Shown here: piece by piece, positions 9,617-22,128 of the stretch
Position numbering within the stretch: position 1 is the first letter of the stretch
Layout: every line of letters starts with the position of its first letter
Source: Hevea brasiliensis
Taxonomy: Eukaryota > Streptophyta > Magnoliopsida > Malpighiales > Euphorbiaceae
Assembly (NCBI RefSeq): GCF_030052815.1
Contig: NC_079496.1
Coordinates: 71,785,652 to 71,849,651, forward strand
DNA: 64,000 nt
Direction of reading: 5' to 3'
The notes under the pieces: model-generated
What the model saw: only the letters and a program-made list of their open reading frames with translations
Told to the model about the DNA's origin: nothing
Databases searched by the model: none
Translations under genes and position numbers: made by a program

Positions 9617-12600
9617 CTAGAGCCATTCATTACAATACCTTAGACCTATCTTCTCAAGATGTCGGTCTAACTGAACTTGTGACAAAAGCTTAGTGAATGG
9701 ATCAGCTGAATTTTTAGCTGATGTTATTTTTCTGCATGGCTATATCGCCTTGCCCAACTATATCTCTGATAATGTGGTTGTGCCTTTCTATGTGTTTGGA
9801 TTTTGGGTGAGACCTTAGTTCCTTAGCCTGTATGACTACTCCATTGTTGTCACAGTGTAGTGGAACTGCTGACTCAATGGAAGGAACTACTGTAAGTTCT
9901 GTCACGAACTTCTTTATCCAAACAGCTTCTTTTGCAGCATCTGATGCAGCAATATACTCAGCCTCAGTAGTGGAATCTGCAGTCATGCTCTGTTTGGAAC
10001 TCTTCCAACTGACTGCACCTCCATTACATATGAACACATATCCAGAGGTAGACTTTCTATCATCGATATCTGATTGGAAATCAGAATCAGTATAACCATT
10101 CAATTGCAAGTCTCCACCTCCATAAATCTAGAATAAATCCTTAGTTCTTCTCAAGTACTTAAGGATATTCTTGACAGCTATCCAGTGTTTCAAACCTGGA
10201 TTGGATTGATACCTGCTAGTCAAACTAACAGCATATGCGATATCCAGCCTAGTACACAACATTGCATACATTAAACTTCCAATAGCCGAAGCATATGGAA
10301 TCCTGGCCATCTTATCTCTTTCTTCAGGTGTCTATGGAGATATCTCTTTAGAAAGGTGGATACCATGACTCACTGGTAACAATCCTCTCTTGGAATCAAG
10401 CATGTTAAACCTCTTTAACACCTTTTTCCAAGTATAGACTTTGGGATAAACCAATTATTCTTTTCGCTCTATCTCTATAGATGCGAATCCCAAGAATATA
10501 GGTTGCCTCCCCTAAGTCTTTCATGGAGAATGTATTTGACAACCATACCTTTATAGTCGTCAACATACCTATATCATTACCCATCAACAGTATGTCATCC
10601 ACATATAAGACAAGGAAAGTGATAGCACTGTCACTAACCTTCTTATACACATGGCTCATCCTCATTTTTGATAAAAGCAAAAGATTTAATGGCTTCATCA
10701 AAACGGATGTTCCAACTCCTCGAAGCTTGTTTCAACTCATAAATGGATCGCTTTAGCTTGCATACCTTGGAACCATCTTGGGATTCAAATCCCTTAGGTT
10801 GTTCCATGAAAATGTTTTCTTCAATGTATCCATTGAGAAAAGCTGTTTTGACATCCATCTGCCAAATCTCATAATCATAGCATGCAGCTATTGCTAATAA
10901 AATCCTAATTGATTTAAGCATGGCAACAGGCGAGAAAGTCTCCTCATAGTCTATTCCTTGCCTTTGGCGAAACCCTTTCGCTACTAGCCTTGCCTTATAG
11001 GTCTCTACCTTTCCATCAGAACCAATTTTCTTCTTGAAAACCCATTTGTTCCCTATAGGTACAATACCTTGGTGTGGGTCAACAAGATCCCAAACTTGAT
11101 TCTTATACATGGAATCAATCTCGGATTTCATAGCATCAATCCATTTTGAAGAGTCTATATCTGATATAGCTTCTTCATAGGTAAGTGGATCATCTCCATG
11201 ATCTACTTCTTCATGAGTAGACAACTCTTGTTCTTCTTCATGAAGAAAACCATATCTCACCGGTGGGTGAGATACCACAGTTGTTCTACGAGGAACAGTG
11301 TAGATGTTTCATCAATGGGTATAGGTTGACTAGATGGATCTATATCCATCGATGCATTGGTTGGCCAGAATTCTCCAATTCTAACTCTATTTGCCTTCCT
11401 TTGCCTCCTTCTTGAACAAACTGTTTTTCAAGAAATGTGGCATCTCTACTTATCACAACCTTTTGTGAAGTAGGCAAATAAAAATAATATCCAAAACTAT
11501 CTTTTGGATATCCAACAAATCGACCCTTTTCTGATCTGGTCTCCAATTTATCAGTGTTCAGCTTTTTGATAAAAGCTGGACAACCCCAAATCTTAACATC
11601 CTTAAGACTTGGTTTTCTTCCATGCCATATCTCATAAGGTGTGGAAGAAACTGATTTTGATGGAATCCTATTCAGAATATACAAAGCTGATTCTAATGCA
11701 AATCCCCAAAAGGAGATTGGCATATCAGTATAGCTCATCATACTACGTACCATATCCAATAGGGTACGATTTCTCCTTTCAGATACACCATTCAGCTGTG
11801 GCGTTCCTGGAGGAGTCAGCTGAGAAACAATGCCATGCCCTCTCAAGTATTCATCAAATTTAGTACTCAAATATTCACCTCCACGATCTGATCGAAGAAC
11901 TTTAATATTCTTTCCTGTTTGATTTTCTACTTCAGATTTAAATTCTTTGAACGTTTCAAAAGATTCATGTTTGTATTTCATCAAATACAAATACCCAAAC
12001 CTTGATTTATCATCAGTAAAGGTAATAAAATAATAAAAAACCCCTCTAGCCATTTCTTTAAATGGACCACATACATCACTATGTATTAGCTCCAAAATAT
12101 TTTCAGCTCTTAGCCCCTGTCCAACAAAGGGTGATCTAGTCATTTTGCCCTGAAGGAAAGATTCATAAATTGGAGTAGGCTCAGAGCCCAATGAGGATAG
12201 AATCCCCATTTTCTCCAGTTTTTGCAATCCTATCTTCTGCAACATGACATAACCTTAAGTGCCAAATATATTTTGAACTTGAGTTGGTTTTCACCATGGC
12301 ATTGCATTCATTTAGATTGCTATACTCGGCCGATGGAAACACTTTCTTCGGCAATGGAAACACTTTCCTGTTGGTAATGGAAACACTTTCCTGTTGGCAG
12401 TGGAAACACTTTCCTTTGCCTTTATCAGCTTTAGTCTTCCTTTTCTGTTTAGCTATTTTCTTGGAAGGACCAGAATCGAGGTTTCTTTTTCTTATTGCCC
12501 TTCTTCTTGTTGGACTTTCCAGTGAGAAGAAGATGCAACAAAGCTACCTCTTTTCCTTTATTGCACAGCATATTCTTTTGGGCAATAACCAGCATGTTGA

Positions 12601-13179
12601 GTAATTCAGCTAAGGTGCATTCCTGTTTAGTCATATGGAAATTTGTCACAAAATTCCCAAAAGACTCAGGAAGGGACTGAAGGATCAAATCCGTTTGTAG
12701 TTGGAAATCCATGTTGAAGTCAAGATGTTCCAACTGCTCAATCAGCCGAATCATCTTGTGGACATGATCCCCAACATTACATCCCTCGGACATCCTCATC
12801 TGGAATAGTTTGTCTAGATATCTCATACCTAGCATTCTCGCTTTGTGCTCACCATACAACTCTTGTAGGTGAAGGAGGATCTCACTGCACTCTGCATGTT
12901 CTCATGTTGCTTCTGTAACTCATTACTCATAGAAGCAAGCATGTAACACTTAGCTCTCATATCATGCTCCTTCCACTTGTCCAAAGTTTCATGTTCCTCT
13001 TGTGTGGCCTCTGGAGGTAAGGGACCAGGAACATTTGAATCTAGAACTTATCCTATATGTTCAAGGTTCAGGACAAGTTTCAAATTTCTTAGCCAATCAG
13101 ACAGATTAGGTCCTGTCAACCTATTGTGATCAAGTATGCTTGCAAGGATATTGGATGGTGGTGGTTGTTTTGTGCTCAT
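9617..13179 (-). pseudogene. Copia-B gag-pol polyprotein, broken
   Basis: The ATG is at 13179 (MSTKQPPPSN) and the original stop at 9617-9619 (end CNEWL in Copia-A). Domains in order on the minus strand: UBN2-type gag (13179-12450); a deletion with a tandem repeat (12420-12331); integrase from the pre-integrase zinc region (IWHLRLCHVAEDR) through the core (HSDVCGPF, RSDRGGEYLS, GVSERRNRT; 12245-11340); RT (11278-10405, VLYVDDILLMGND); and RNase H (10310-9714, [15 protein letters not shown] and [11 protein letters not shown]). At least five frame changes and several stops break it. The zinc knuckle and the DTGA protease, present in Copia-A, are missing. With such recent LTRs, this copy was probably already defective when it inserted. 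Confidence 0.92.
12331..12420 (-). repeat. Four-unit ~23-bp tandem repeat at a gag deletion point
   Basis: Four units built on TGGAAACACTTTCCTGTTGG lie end to end. The unit is the complement of the short gag stretch just before the zinc knuckle in Copia-A (about 49194-49214). Sequence equal to about 500 bases of Copia-A (knuckle and protease) is missing next to it, so expansion and deletion probably share an origin. Confidence 0.88.
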
Positions 13180-13377
13180 TTTTATCGAGAAAATTAAGCT
13201 GAGAAAATAAGATTAATTAGTAAATGTATCATGTAATTAACCAAAATGATTATGGTCTTTTAATCAAATTGGTCCTCCCACTAACTTAGCGAATCCTACA
13301 CTTCCAAAGTAGAAAACGGAAATCCTAGTTGGATGGATTTCTAGTGGGTGATTGAATTCTTATAATTCTATTGATCA

Positions 13378-13591
13378 TCCTCAGGTACATCCATTATTGG
13401 AATTACAATAAACTATAAGTGAGCAACTCTTTGCCCATCACATCTCATGTGAGGTTCAATCCTTTACCTAGCCCCTAATGCTCAAAATCTCAGGTACATC
13501 CATTATTGACTTATCTTGCATTAGTTAAGTTGATCCCATTGAGCGATAATTATGCAAATAATTTTAATGTCCTCAGTACATCCAATATTGG
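13378..13591 (-). repeat. Three spaced copies of ATGGATGTACCTGAGG
   Basis: On the plus strand the copies lie at about 13378-13400, 13489-13508 and 13571-13591, as variants of CCTCAGGTACATCCATTATTGG. All three are kept in Copia-A at equal spacing (48021-48235). They lie 200-420 bases before the gag ATG. A role in RNA folding, packaging or translation is possible but not shown. Confidence 0.8.
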
Positions 13592-14361
13592 CCACTAAAC
13601 CATTTACATATTTACAACATCTCATGCTTAACAATTATTCTTAAGAAAATCTCTTAAATAAATTGCATCTTATGCAACTATTTAAAATTTCTTAAAATAA
13701 TTGCCCCAATGGAGGGCCTATGTTATAATTACTTTAATTATAGCATTTCCAACTTAATCATTTGTTTGGAAGATTTTATGGTCATTCTATTTACTATTAA
13801 GGTCTCACTTTGCACATTATCCATTTAGCATGCATATATCATATAATTGCATACATTCCCATACATCTCATGCATTCATGGATAAGCAGTAAATATGGTA
13901 TGATCATGGACTTTCTAAGGGATTCAATTCTGAGCCACCAAGAATTGAATCAGGGCATTCCTAGGTGCATTTCATTCATTCATTTTACAAGAGTTGCTGA
14001 AGGAGTACATAATCAACACTTGATATTGAATTCCTCCCACTGGTCCAACCAATGCTCTTGACCTCCTTGAACTTCTTGCAATCCAATATTACATAGTAAT
14101 CCTTGGCATACCAAGGCGAATTTACAAGAACTTAAATAAATGTAATGACAACCCAAAAATTATTACAAACTTAATAATACATGCCCAAAATAAATTAAAA
14201 TAAATTAATTAATTTACAATCCCAAAGAAACATAAAAGAAATAAATTCAATCACATTGGTCTTTTATAGTCCATGATCATCCATCATGCATATCACTATT
14301 TAACAATTAAATAAAACATACATACTTAAATTAAATTGAATATCTCATATTCAACTTAAAA

Positions 14362-14700
14362 ATCCAGATTTGAATATGATTCAAATAAATTTAAAAATTC
14401 AGATTTGAATCTCATTCAAACAAATTTAAAAATTCATATTTGAATCACATTCAAACAACTTCAAAAATTCAGATTTGAATCACATTCAAACATTTTTTAA
14501 AAAATCAGATTTGAATCACATTCAAATATTTTTTAAAAAATCAGATCTGAATTTTATTGAATCAATTTTAAAAAATCAGATTTAAATATGATTCAAACAA
14601 ATTTAAAAATTCAGATTTGAATCACATTCAAACAACTTTTAAAATTCAGATTTGAATCACATTCAAACAATTTTTAAAATTCTGATTTGAATCATAATTT
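14362..14700 (-). repeat. Ten-unit ~33-bp degenerate tandem array in the leader
   Basis: Units of the form TTCAGATTTGAATCACATTC followed by an A/T-rich spacer repeat about ten times, with lengths of 31-37 bases. Each unit contains the near-palindrome GATTTGAATC/GATTCAAATC. The same number and order of variants is found in Copia-A (46914-47252), including the odd GATCTGAATTTTATTGAATC unit, so the array is inherited and not re-expanded. Confidence 0.88.
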
Positions 14701-14946
14701 AATTGTGTGATTAAAACAACTAATTAAACACTTTAATTAGTCAAAGAATAGGCCTTAGATCATACAACAATTGCAGAATTAAAAGCCAAACCTTGAACCA
14801 CCCAAGGAACCATTGTTGCCGCCACCAATGGTGGCTTCACCATGTGTGATGCCACATCTCATGATCCAACCAGCAATGAATCTCTTGATCTCATGATCAA
14901 ACACACAATTAAATTATATAATCAACAATCTAAATGGCAAATATAG

Positions 14947-14960
14947 TGGCTCTGATACCA
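14947..14960 (-). other. Copia-B primer-binding site
   Basis: TGGCTCTGATACCA on the plus strand is TGGTATCAGAGCCA on the element strand, complementary to the 3' end of initiator tRNA-Met. It lies two bases inside the 5' LTR edge. Confidence 0.92.
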
Positions 14961-14962
14961 AT

Positions 14963-17064
14963 TGAAGGAATGGAAGCGTGAAAAACACATGATTATACCA
15001 TTGAATTCAAAAATTTTCACCTAGGGTCACATGCACCATGCAAGATTTATTTTTATCTATTTGATTTCAATGATAAACAACATATTAAAACTCTTTTAAT
15101 ATGTTTTTGGATCTGTATTTGCCATTTAAGATTTTAAAATTAATCAAATTAATTTTAGAACCCTAGATTAAATCAAGAACGATTACACTAACCTTTTGAT
15201 GTGCTGCAGCGTGTCTGCGCCTTTGAGATTCGTCTTCAGGACACCAGATGTTATCCCTCTAGCTTGTCCACACCAAGAACACCTATGGCAGCCCTTGAAT
15301 GGCTTCTAAAGCTTTTTCTATTAATTAGAAAATCAAGTTCTGCCTTTTAAGAGATTAAAGATGTAAACAGGACACTAGAAACAATTTCTAGTGTTCTTAA
15401 TTCAAGAGATTGATGGCTAATCTCTTTGAATTGATGAGAGATGAAGAGAAATAGCTGGAGAGGCTCAAAGTGGCGTGACAATTGAGAGGAGAGGCTGCTG
15501 GTTATGTTTTCTTTTTCATAACCACACTTAAATAGCTAGGTTAACACATTAAACCCTAGCCACATGTCACCTTTTGATTAGCTCTAGGTTTAAGTGACCC
15601 AATCACATTGTGCCAAGTGTCAAACCTATATTTAATCTTGATTTTAATCATCTTACATGATTAAAAACATTTGGCAAACTTATGTGTTATGCCATGTGTC
15701 ACCATCTCATGGTGCCACGTGTCACACTGCAAAATGACCAAAATGCCCCTGTGTCTTAATTTTGAGTTCTTAACCCAAAATAATTATTTTCTTCTAATTA
15801 ATTTATATCAAGTATAAATTAATTAATTAATTAATCTCTATTAATTAATTTCTCATCAATTAAATTTATATTTAAACACTTTAAATATAAATTTAATTTA
15901 TACTACACATCCAATAATCTAGATTTGGTTTCAAGTCATGCTATGGACTTTGCAATTTAATTGCAAACCAAATCTATTTAATTAATCAATTAAACTCTTT
16001 AATTAATTAATTAAATCATATTTAAATAGGTGATAACTTGTGTATGTGTGTGACTTACTAGGCTCATCACTAATTGGCAATGAGACATGATATCAACTCT
16101 TAATATCATCAGAACTCTTTCTTACCATAAATGATTTCTCTAAATCATTTTATGAACCTCATAGACCATGGTTAACACCTAGCATAGCATGCCATGGCCA
16201 CCCAATTAGTAATAAGGTTTACCTTAAATGAACCTATAATCATATGTTACCATGCACTAGAATCTCTACATTACAAAATCCCAACTCAAATTTGAGTCAT
16301 GGTTTATGTCAAACTCCATTTGCTATGAATATTATGTTCTCTTTTAATTCCAGTTCTTGATTAAAAGATTTTTCTCATCGAAACTCTTTTACGAATAAAT
16401 CTATCTGTCTGGCAGAACTTGAAACATCAAGAACAATTAAATGAACATAGGATTTTAACTCTATTTACTTAGAGGAACAGATTCCATCTTGATCAACACC
16501 TACCTCCATATATAACTAGCAGGAGCCAACACATGCCCATATACCCATACATAGTACAAGTATGAAAGCAGTATCAAACTCAAACTACCTATATACAAGA
16601 TAAGCTGCTATCTCGTGTCTAAAGATTATATGCACTGATATGATTTATGACAAAACATTGACAAGAGTAAACTCCATATGCTTGTCATAAGTGTCACTGG
16701 TTCGGCCTACTTATCATTTATAAGTGCCTATCAAGTTTGTTATATGGCATGAGACTCACCATTCCATCTTATTTATATCTCATATAAATAACTTGGGAAC
16801 AAACATGAATACAATCTTTCTGGATAAGTCATGTCCTTATTATGAAGTATCCTCGATTGTGAACCTATTTATGATACTTTGTGCTAGAAATATTGTCACT
16901 CATATTCTTAACAACTTAAGAATAATATTTCTAACAAAATATCAATGGACCTTTTCTATTACACATAAATATATTATGTAAACGGAAAAGTGGAAATGCC
17001 TTTTATTATTAAAATATGTACAAGATACATACTAAATGATATGCTCTAGGGCATACTACTAACA
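14963..17064 (-). repeat. Copia-B 5' LTR (2102 bp)
   Basis: It starts TGAAGGAATGGAAGCG and ends GCATACTACTAACA on the plus strand. It is nearly identical to 7501-9602, with small differences such as GGAACGG/GGAATGG and the region near 15418, where CTCTTTGAATT replaces CAAAAGATT. It is followed by the TSD GTATT. Confidence 0.95.
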
Positions 17065-17168
17065 GTATTTGTCGTAAGGCCTCTGGAGCCTGCTATAATT
17101 GTGGAAAGCTTGGACACTTTGTTAGAGATTGTACTAGAGCACCTCGATCTGCTCTCCGGAGTTCACAG
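17065..17168 (+). pseudogene. Gypsy-1a gag, zinc-knuckle fragment
   Basis: After the TSD GTATT (17065-17069) the gag of Gypsy-1a resumes. It encodes RKASGACYNCGKLGHFVRDC, a CX2CX4HX4C nucleocapsid knuckle with all four metal ligands present (about 17090-17135), then TRAPRSALRS. It is cut at 17168 by Gypsy-2, with CACAG as the left target duplication. The gag continues at 29015. Confidence 0.88.
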
Positions 17169-17822
17169 TGTCACACCTTACCCCTCTGTAAGGCATGACA
17201 TATTCCCGTAGAATACTTAATGAACTACCAAACTTCACCTACCGATAATTCATTAAGCACACTACAAGGGATTTTAAAACTATTTTCTTGCATTTTGGAA
17301 GTGGTGAGTATTTTGGTAGCAATTAAAATCATTTATTCAGAGTTTAAATACTAGTAAAAAAATTTTTCCATTTTAATTTTTTCGCAATTTTTATAAAAAT
17401 ATTGACAGAGTTTCGTTTGTATTTGGAGAAAACAGTTCTTCAAATACCTAAAAAAAAGCACTTCCAATAATTTTCTCAACTCCCAACCTCCAAATAATCT
17501 CAAGTCAACTCAATTCAATCCACTTCAAAATAATTTCACAATCCAATCAAAGTTTATCATCTCAAAATATTTCATAACTTCATTCATAGTGCATAAAGTA
17601 TAAAATTCACAAATACAAATCTTAATTTACAAAAAGAAGTTCCAAAAATAATATTACTACAATTTATTATATAACTGCTCAACTTTGCATTGATACATAA
17701 AACATTTCAATATTTATATCAAAATTAACTACAAGGGTATAAAACAATACCTGCATTTAAAATATCGATGTGGTCCTCAATATCGTGTGACTCACTCTGC
17801 TGCTTTCTCCTTGCTCTTATCT

Positions 17823-17866
17823 GCGACAGCAAAATAAGCTATCGCTAAGTATAAAAATACTCAGTG
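17823..17866 (-). other. Tandem double hairpin in the Gypsy-2 3' LTR
   Basis: On the element strand, arms CTGAGTA and TACTTAG (one G-T pair) are followed by arms GCGATAGC and GCTGTCGC around TTATTTT. The order and spacing match the Gypsy-1 LTRs, although the loops and the surroundings differ. Confidence 0.75.
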
Positions 17867-19979
17867 GTGCAAAATAAAAAAAATTTGAAATACAATACAT
17901 AAATCATTCATTGACAAAACACAATTTAAATGTTGGACAATTAAATTTCACAATTTATCAAAGCTCATTATAGAAAAATTTTTGGGTCAAATAATTGAAT
18001 AAATATAGTGTTGCCAATTCATACAGAACTTAAGCCATGACACAAAATTTCTTATCAATGCTGTGTTGTACAGCACGACAAAGCAATCTATAACCCCACT
18101 AATCGAAATCAATGAGGGAGGTGGCTAGCTAGCTAATGAGTACTCATCCGATCTACAACCTCAACTGGTAAACCAGAGAGGGAGGAAAAATAATCGATCT
18201 CAACCCCATAAATGGGGGAATAATATAGTATTGTCATGCTAAGTGTGAATCCGAAATCAAATTAAAACAATTTATTCAAATATTGCATACAAAAATCAAA
18301 TCAATTTCCAAAGTTACATTTTCATTCACAAAGTGGCAACACAAAAGTTCTTAAACTCATAATGCATACTAAATCCATTTTTCAATGACAAAATGCTTAA
18401 ATAGGGTTTATTGTGCACAAACCTGACGTGAGTCGCCTCTAGGCCTTGACTCAGTTTCTTAGACATTCCAAGTCTTTTTCAGCTGAAACACACAGTTTCA
18501 TAGTGTTTCAGTACCATAACTTAGCATAAATCCAAAAATAAATTTAACTTCACTATTACCTAGCTCTAATGTGTTAAACTCGACGTTCTTGAAATTTTTG
18601 TGTTTCGGGGTTACTATTCACTACACTATTCAAGTCAATTTGTTGACTTTCTAAGGCTTAATAGGTATGGGAACTCCAACTTCATCCACATACCATATTT
18701 TGGTCACCAAACTTGTTGGTTTTGGTCATTTTCTCAAAACTTAAGTCCTTTAGGCAAAATTGCAAATTTTTAGTTTTGGTGCCTTAGGTTGTACTTTTCC
18801 ATTGGTCACTTTATTGTTAGAATTTGGCAAAACTTTCTTCAGAGAAAATGTTCCCTAATGTCTTAAGTTTATTCTCCTTTTTGAATCACTCCAATTGGAG
18901 TTTTGTAGCTCCAGTTATGGCCATTTGAACCACGGCTACCGGATTGGATTCAATCTAGAATTCTGGGCATTTTTTGGTGCTGGCAGTTTTGGGTTACCAA
19001 TTTGGGGTGGCCAAATGACTTGGTTAATGGCATAATTTGGATTTTTGTTCTTCATGAAAGTTTTAGGTATATATCGCATCTAACCACTGGTAAAATTTCA
19101 GGTCATTTATACTTTCCTAGCTCATGTTATGGCCAAATGAACAAATACTGCTCATTTGGTCAGTTTGTACAGCACAACCTGCAATTTTCTAACTTTGGTC
19201 AATTTGTTCACTAGGTTTTGGTCACTTTTTGGGCATGCTTCCTAAATGAAAATTGTGTAATTTAGTGTCTATTTTCATTCCCAATTGGTCCCATACCAAT
19301 TGGACTTGTAAAATTTCATTTTTGGTCCCTCAAAGGTAACTTGGTCATGCTGCCAATAGCATGACCACACTCAATCCGAATTTGGCTTTGACTCAAACAC
19401 TTATAACAAACTTAATTAGGTCACAAATGACCATTTCCCACTTCACATTAGGTCAAAGACACCATTTACCACTTCCTCACATTTTTGTCTCTAGCCCTAA
19501 GTGTCCCAAAACCCTAACTTACTAACTTGTTGCATTTAACCACATTTAAGCATACTAATCTCATTAGCACATCCATACAAACTTGCCTACCAATTAATTT
19601 CAATCAAAACTCAAACATATGCATAGTAACCCTAGTTGGCCAAATTTTCAATTTGGTCCTTCACAAATGTTTTTATTTCATTTTAAGTTAAGATCTAAGT
19701 TACCTACACCAAGAACACAAATATTAAACATAAATTTTCAATTTAAATTCACTAACCTTAAACTTTGAATTTCAATCTTCAATTCCACCCCTCTTTCCTT
19801 CCTTCTTTCTTACTTAATCCTCTTCTCAAGTGACTAAAACAAGTTTTTATGTAGTAATTATGGGATAAATAGGGGTTTATTAGGGATTTAAGAGCTTGAA
19901 GTAAGCTTTAATGGAGTTTTAACAATGGAGATGTAAGGGAGAGGGAGAGTGACGGGTTGAAGAAGACTTTTGTGTTTTG

Positions 19980-20001
19980 TTTTTTTTTTTTTTTTTTTTT
20001 T
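19980..20001. repeat. Poly-T tract
   Basis: A run of 22 T bases lies inside the Gypsy-2 3' LTR. The 5' LTR has a shorter, interrupted run near 28336-28352. This is ordinary slippage in a homopolymer. Confidence 0.95.
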
Positions 20002-20656
20002 CTTTCTTTATGTCTTTTGTCTTATGGGATACCCAAAAATCAATTTAATTAAATTTATTAATTATAACCTTTATGGCATCATGCATGATGTCATGCATGA
20101 TGTCATCTCCCTACACCTTTTTCATTTTCTCTCTTTTTTTATTTTTCTATTAGTTCTTTAATTTAATTTCTAATTCCAAAATTTTCTTTTCTCCGATTTT
20201 ATTTGACAGTTAGGTCTGGAGTCAGCTCTTGAGGTCAATTGGCCAAATTGCCCCTCGCTGGTTCAACCCGGTTTGCAAACAATTCAATATTTCTTCTGGC
20301 TCCCTGACCTAATTATTTGACTTGTTTAACAGTTCTTTTTCGTGATTTTCTCTTTTCCACTGTGTTCATAAGGGTCCTAAGGACCGCAGCGTCACATTTT
20401 ATGGTTTGAAATTGGAGTTTAAATCGACTTTGCAGTCGTTCTAGAGAAGGTCACCCATCGCTGTGACTCTCTGCCCGTTTAACTTCTTATGTTCTATTTT
20501 TCTTATTTATACTTAATTAATTGGAAATTACTAATTATTTGTGTTTATGGCTTCTCTAGTTGTCTTAAGTGTGGTTCTAATCCCCTTAATTGTCCGGACC
20601 AACACCGGTCACCGGAACAGTGAGATCTACCAGGCTATGCAAACGAGGGTGTTACA

Positions 20657-20698
20657 ATTCTCCCCCCCCCCCCTTAAATAAATTTCTTCTTGAAATTT
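20657..20698 (-). other. Gypsy-2 polypurine tract and adjacent stem
   Basis: Next to the 3' LTR lies a C-rich run (G-rich on the element strand, 20657-20675), the plus-strand primer. Just upstream on the element strand, AAATTTC and GAAATTT pair around the loop AAGAA (20680-20698). The same stem precedes the tract in Gypsy-1a and 1b with different loops. Confidence 0.85.
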
Positions 20699-20707
20699 TA
20701 CCTGGTA

Positions 20708-22128
20708 TCAATCTCTGAACAGCTGTGGGTGTTGTCTCCTCATGTCCTCCTCTCATTCCCAAGTAGCCTCCTGGCCCGAATGATGGTTCCAATGCACTTT
20801 TACCAATGGTATCTGCTTATTCCGTAGCTGCTTCACCTCATAAGCCAGAATCTTTATGGGTTCTTCCTCATATGTGAGGTCTAGATTCATTTCAATTTCT
20901 TCCACTGGTAGTACAAGAGATAGGTCTGATCGATACCTTCTCAACATGGACACATGGAAGACATTATGTATTTTCTCCAACTCTGGAGGTAGTGCCAACC
21001 GATAGCCAAAGGACCCACTTTTTCCAGAATCTCATATGGCCCAATGAAACGAGAACTCAGTTTCCCCTTTCTGCCGAATCTCATAATTCTCTTCCAAGGA
21101 GAAACTTTGAGGAAAACTTTCTCTCCCACTGCATACTCAATATCCCTTCCCTTTAAATCAATGTAGGACTTCTGACGGTCTGATGCAGTCTTAAGTCGAT
21201 CTCTGATCACCCTAATCTTCTCTTCAGTTTGCTGAACAATTTCGGGTCCAATCATCTTTCTTTCACCCACATCATCCCAACACAACGGGGTTCTACATTT
21301 TTTGCCATACAAAGCTTCATATGGAGGCATCCCAATGCTTGATTGGTAGCTGTTGTTATAAGCAAACTCAATCAAAGGCAAGTGTATGTCCCAACTGCCC
21401 TCAAACTCGATCACACAAGCCTGTAGCATGTCCCCCAAGATCTGAATTACCCTCTTAGACTGGCCATCTGTCTATGGGTGGAATGCAGTACTGAAGTTCA
21501 ATCTAGTTCCTAGGGGTCTCTGAAGACTACCCCAGAATCTAGAAGTGAACCTAGGATCTCTGTTTGATACAATGGATACTGGCACTCCATGAAGTCTCAC
21601 AATCTCATCAATGTACAAATTGGCCAATCTTTCTAAACTGTAGTCCATCATGCTGGCAGCAAATGAGCAGACTTGGTCAGTCTGCCAACAATGACCCATA
21701 CTGCATCATGACTCTTCTGTGTCCTTAGAAGTCCCATCACAAAATCCATTGTTATTCTTTCCCATTTCCATTCTGACACTGGTAGTGGATGTAACAACCC
21801 AGTGGGTACTTGATGCTCTGCCTTTACTTGCTGACAAGTTAGGCATTTGAAAACAAACTCTGCCACGTCTCTTTTCATACCCATCCACCAGTAATGCTCC
21901 TTTAGCCCTCTATACATTTTTGTACCACCAAGATACATTGCAAAAGGAGACTCATGTGCTTCTTTCAAAATGATCTGCCTCAAATCAACAACATTAGGAA
22001 CACACATTCTGCCCTGGTGTAGCAATAGACCATCATCTCTTATTGAGAATTCTAGTTTCTTGCCCTGCTGGACTTCTTCCAATAGTCTCTGATACTTTCA
22101 ATCATTCTGAGCAGCCATTCTAATCTTA
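20708..22128 (-). pseudogene. Gypsy-2 integrase with chromodomain
   Basis: The integrase joins the cDNA to chromosomal DNA, and the chromodomain is thought to steer chromoviruses towards particular chromatin. The HHCC zinc domain is visible in 22082-21820 (HESPF, LKEHYWW, CLTCQQVK). It is followed by the DDE core: first Asp in MDFVMGL, second in [12 protein letters not shown] (usually SDRD, here SNRD with the second Asp kept), and the Glu region near 21440, where a stop follows HP. The C-terminal part includes [16 protein letters not shown] and DRQKSYIDLKGRDIEY. The chromodomain-like end is EEPIKILAYEVKQLRNKQI to WNHHSGQEATWE. Frameshifts near 21690, 21000 and 20755 break it. The predicted original stop is at 20708-20710. 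Confidence 0.9.

Larger units (their letters stand above)
13180..14946 (-). other. Copia-B untranslated leader
   Basis: Between the primer site and the gag ATG lie about 1.77 kb without a recognisable gene. The length matches Copia-A almost exactly (1783 and 1784 bases from the LTR edge to the ATG). It contains the ten-unit array (14362-14700) and three spaced copies of a 16-base motif (13378-13591). Such a long leader is unusual for a copia element. Confidence 0.85.
7501..17064 (-). mobile_element. Copia-B: complete-length Ty1/copia element
   Basis: This 9564-bp element has two 2102-bp LTRs (7501-9602 and 14963-17064) and the TSD GTATT (7496-7500 and 17065-17069). It has a polypurine tract beside the left LTR and a tRNA-Met primer site beside the right LTR, so it is transcribed right to left. 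The LTRs differ by roughly 1-2% (hand count over ~400 bases), making it the youngest full element here. Its polyprotein region nevertheless has many frameshifts and lacks the gag zinc knuckle and protease. It is inserted in the gag of Gypsy-1a. Confidence 0.95.
17169..20656 (-). repeat. Gypsy-2 3' LTR (3488 bp)
   Basis: On the plus strand it runs from TGTCACACCTTACCC to GAGGGTGTTACA. It carries the double hairpin (17823-17866), several copies of the GGCCATAAC module (for example near 18917 and 19125), a 22-base T run (19980-20001), a direct repeat of CATGATGTCATG near 20083-20104, and the conserved LTR-start block with CCGGTGACCGG near 20607. Confidence 0.93.

Noticed and set aside
12284..12604. 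106-codon plus-strand open frame over the Copia-B gag
   Set aside because: It is antisense to the gag and the tandem repeat, with no family resemblance; open by chance.
14362..14700. Repeat array resembling a CRISPR array
   Set aside because: Units are degenerate, contiguous and without unique spacers, and the sequence lies in a plant copia leader. It is a tandem repeat.
20083..20104. Direct repeat CATGATGTCATG as a possible binding site or small TSD
   Set aside because: It is a simple tandem duplication shared by both Gypsy-2 LTRs, without flanking element ends.
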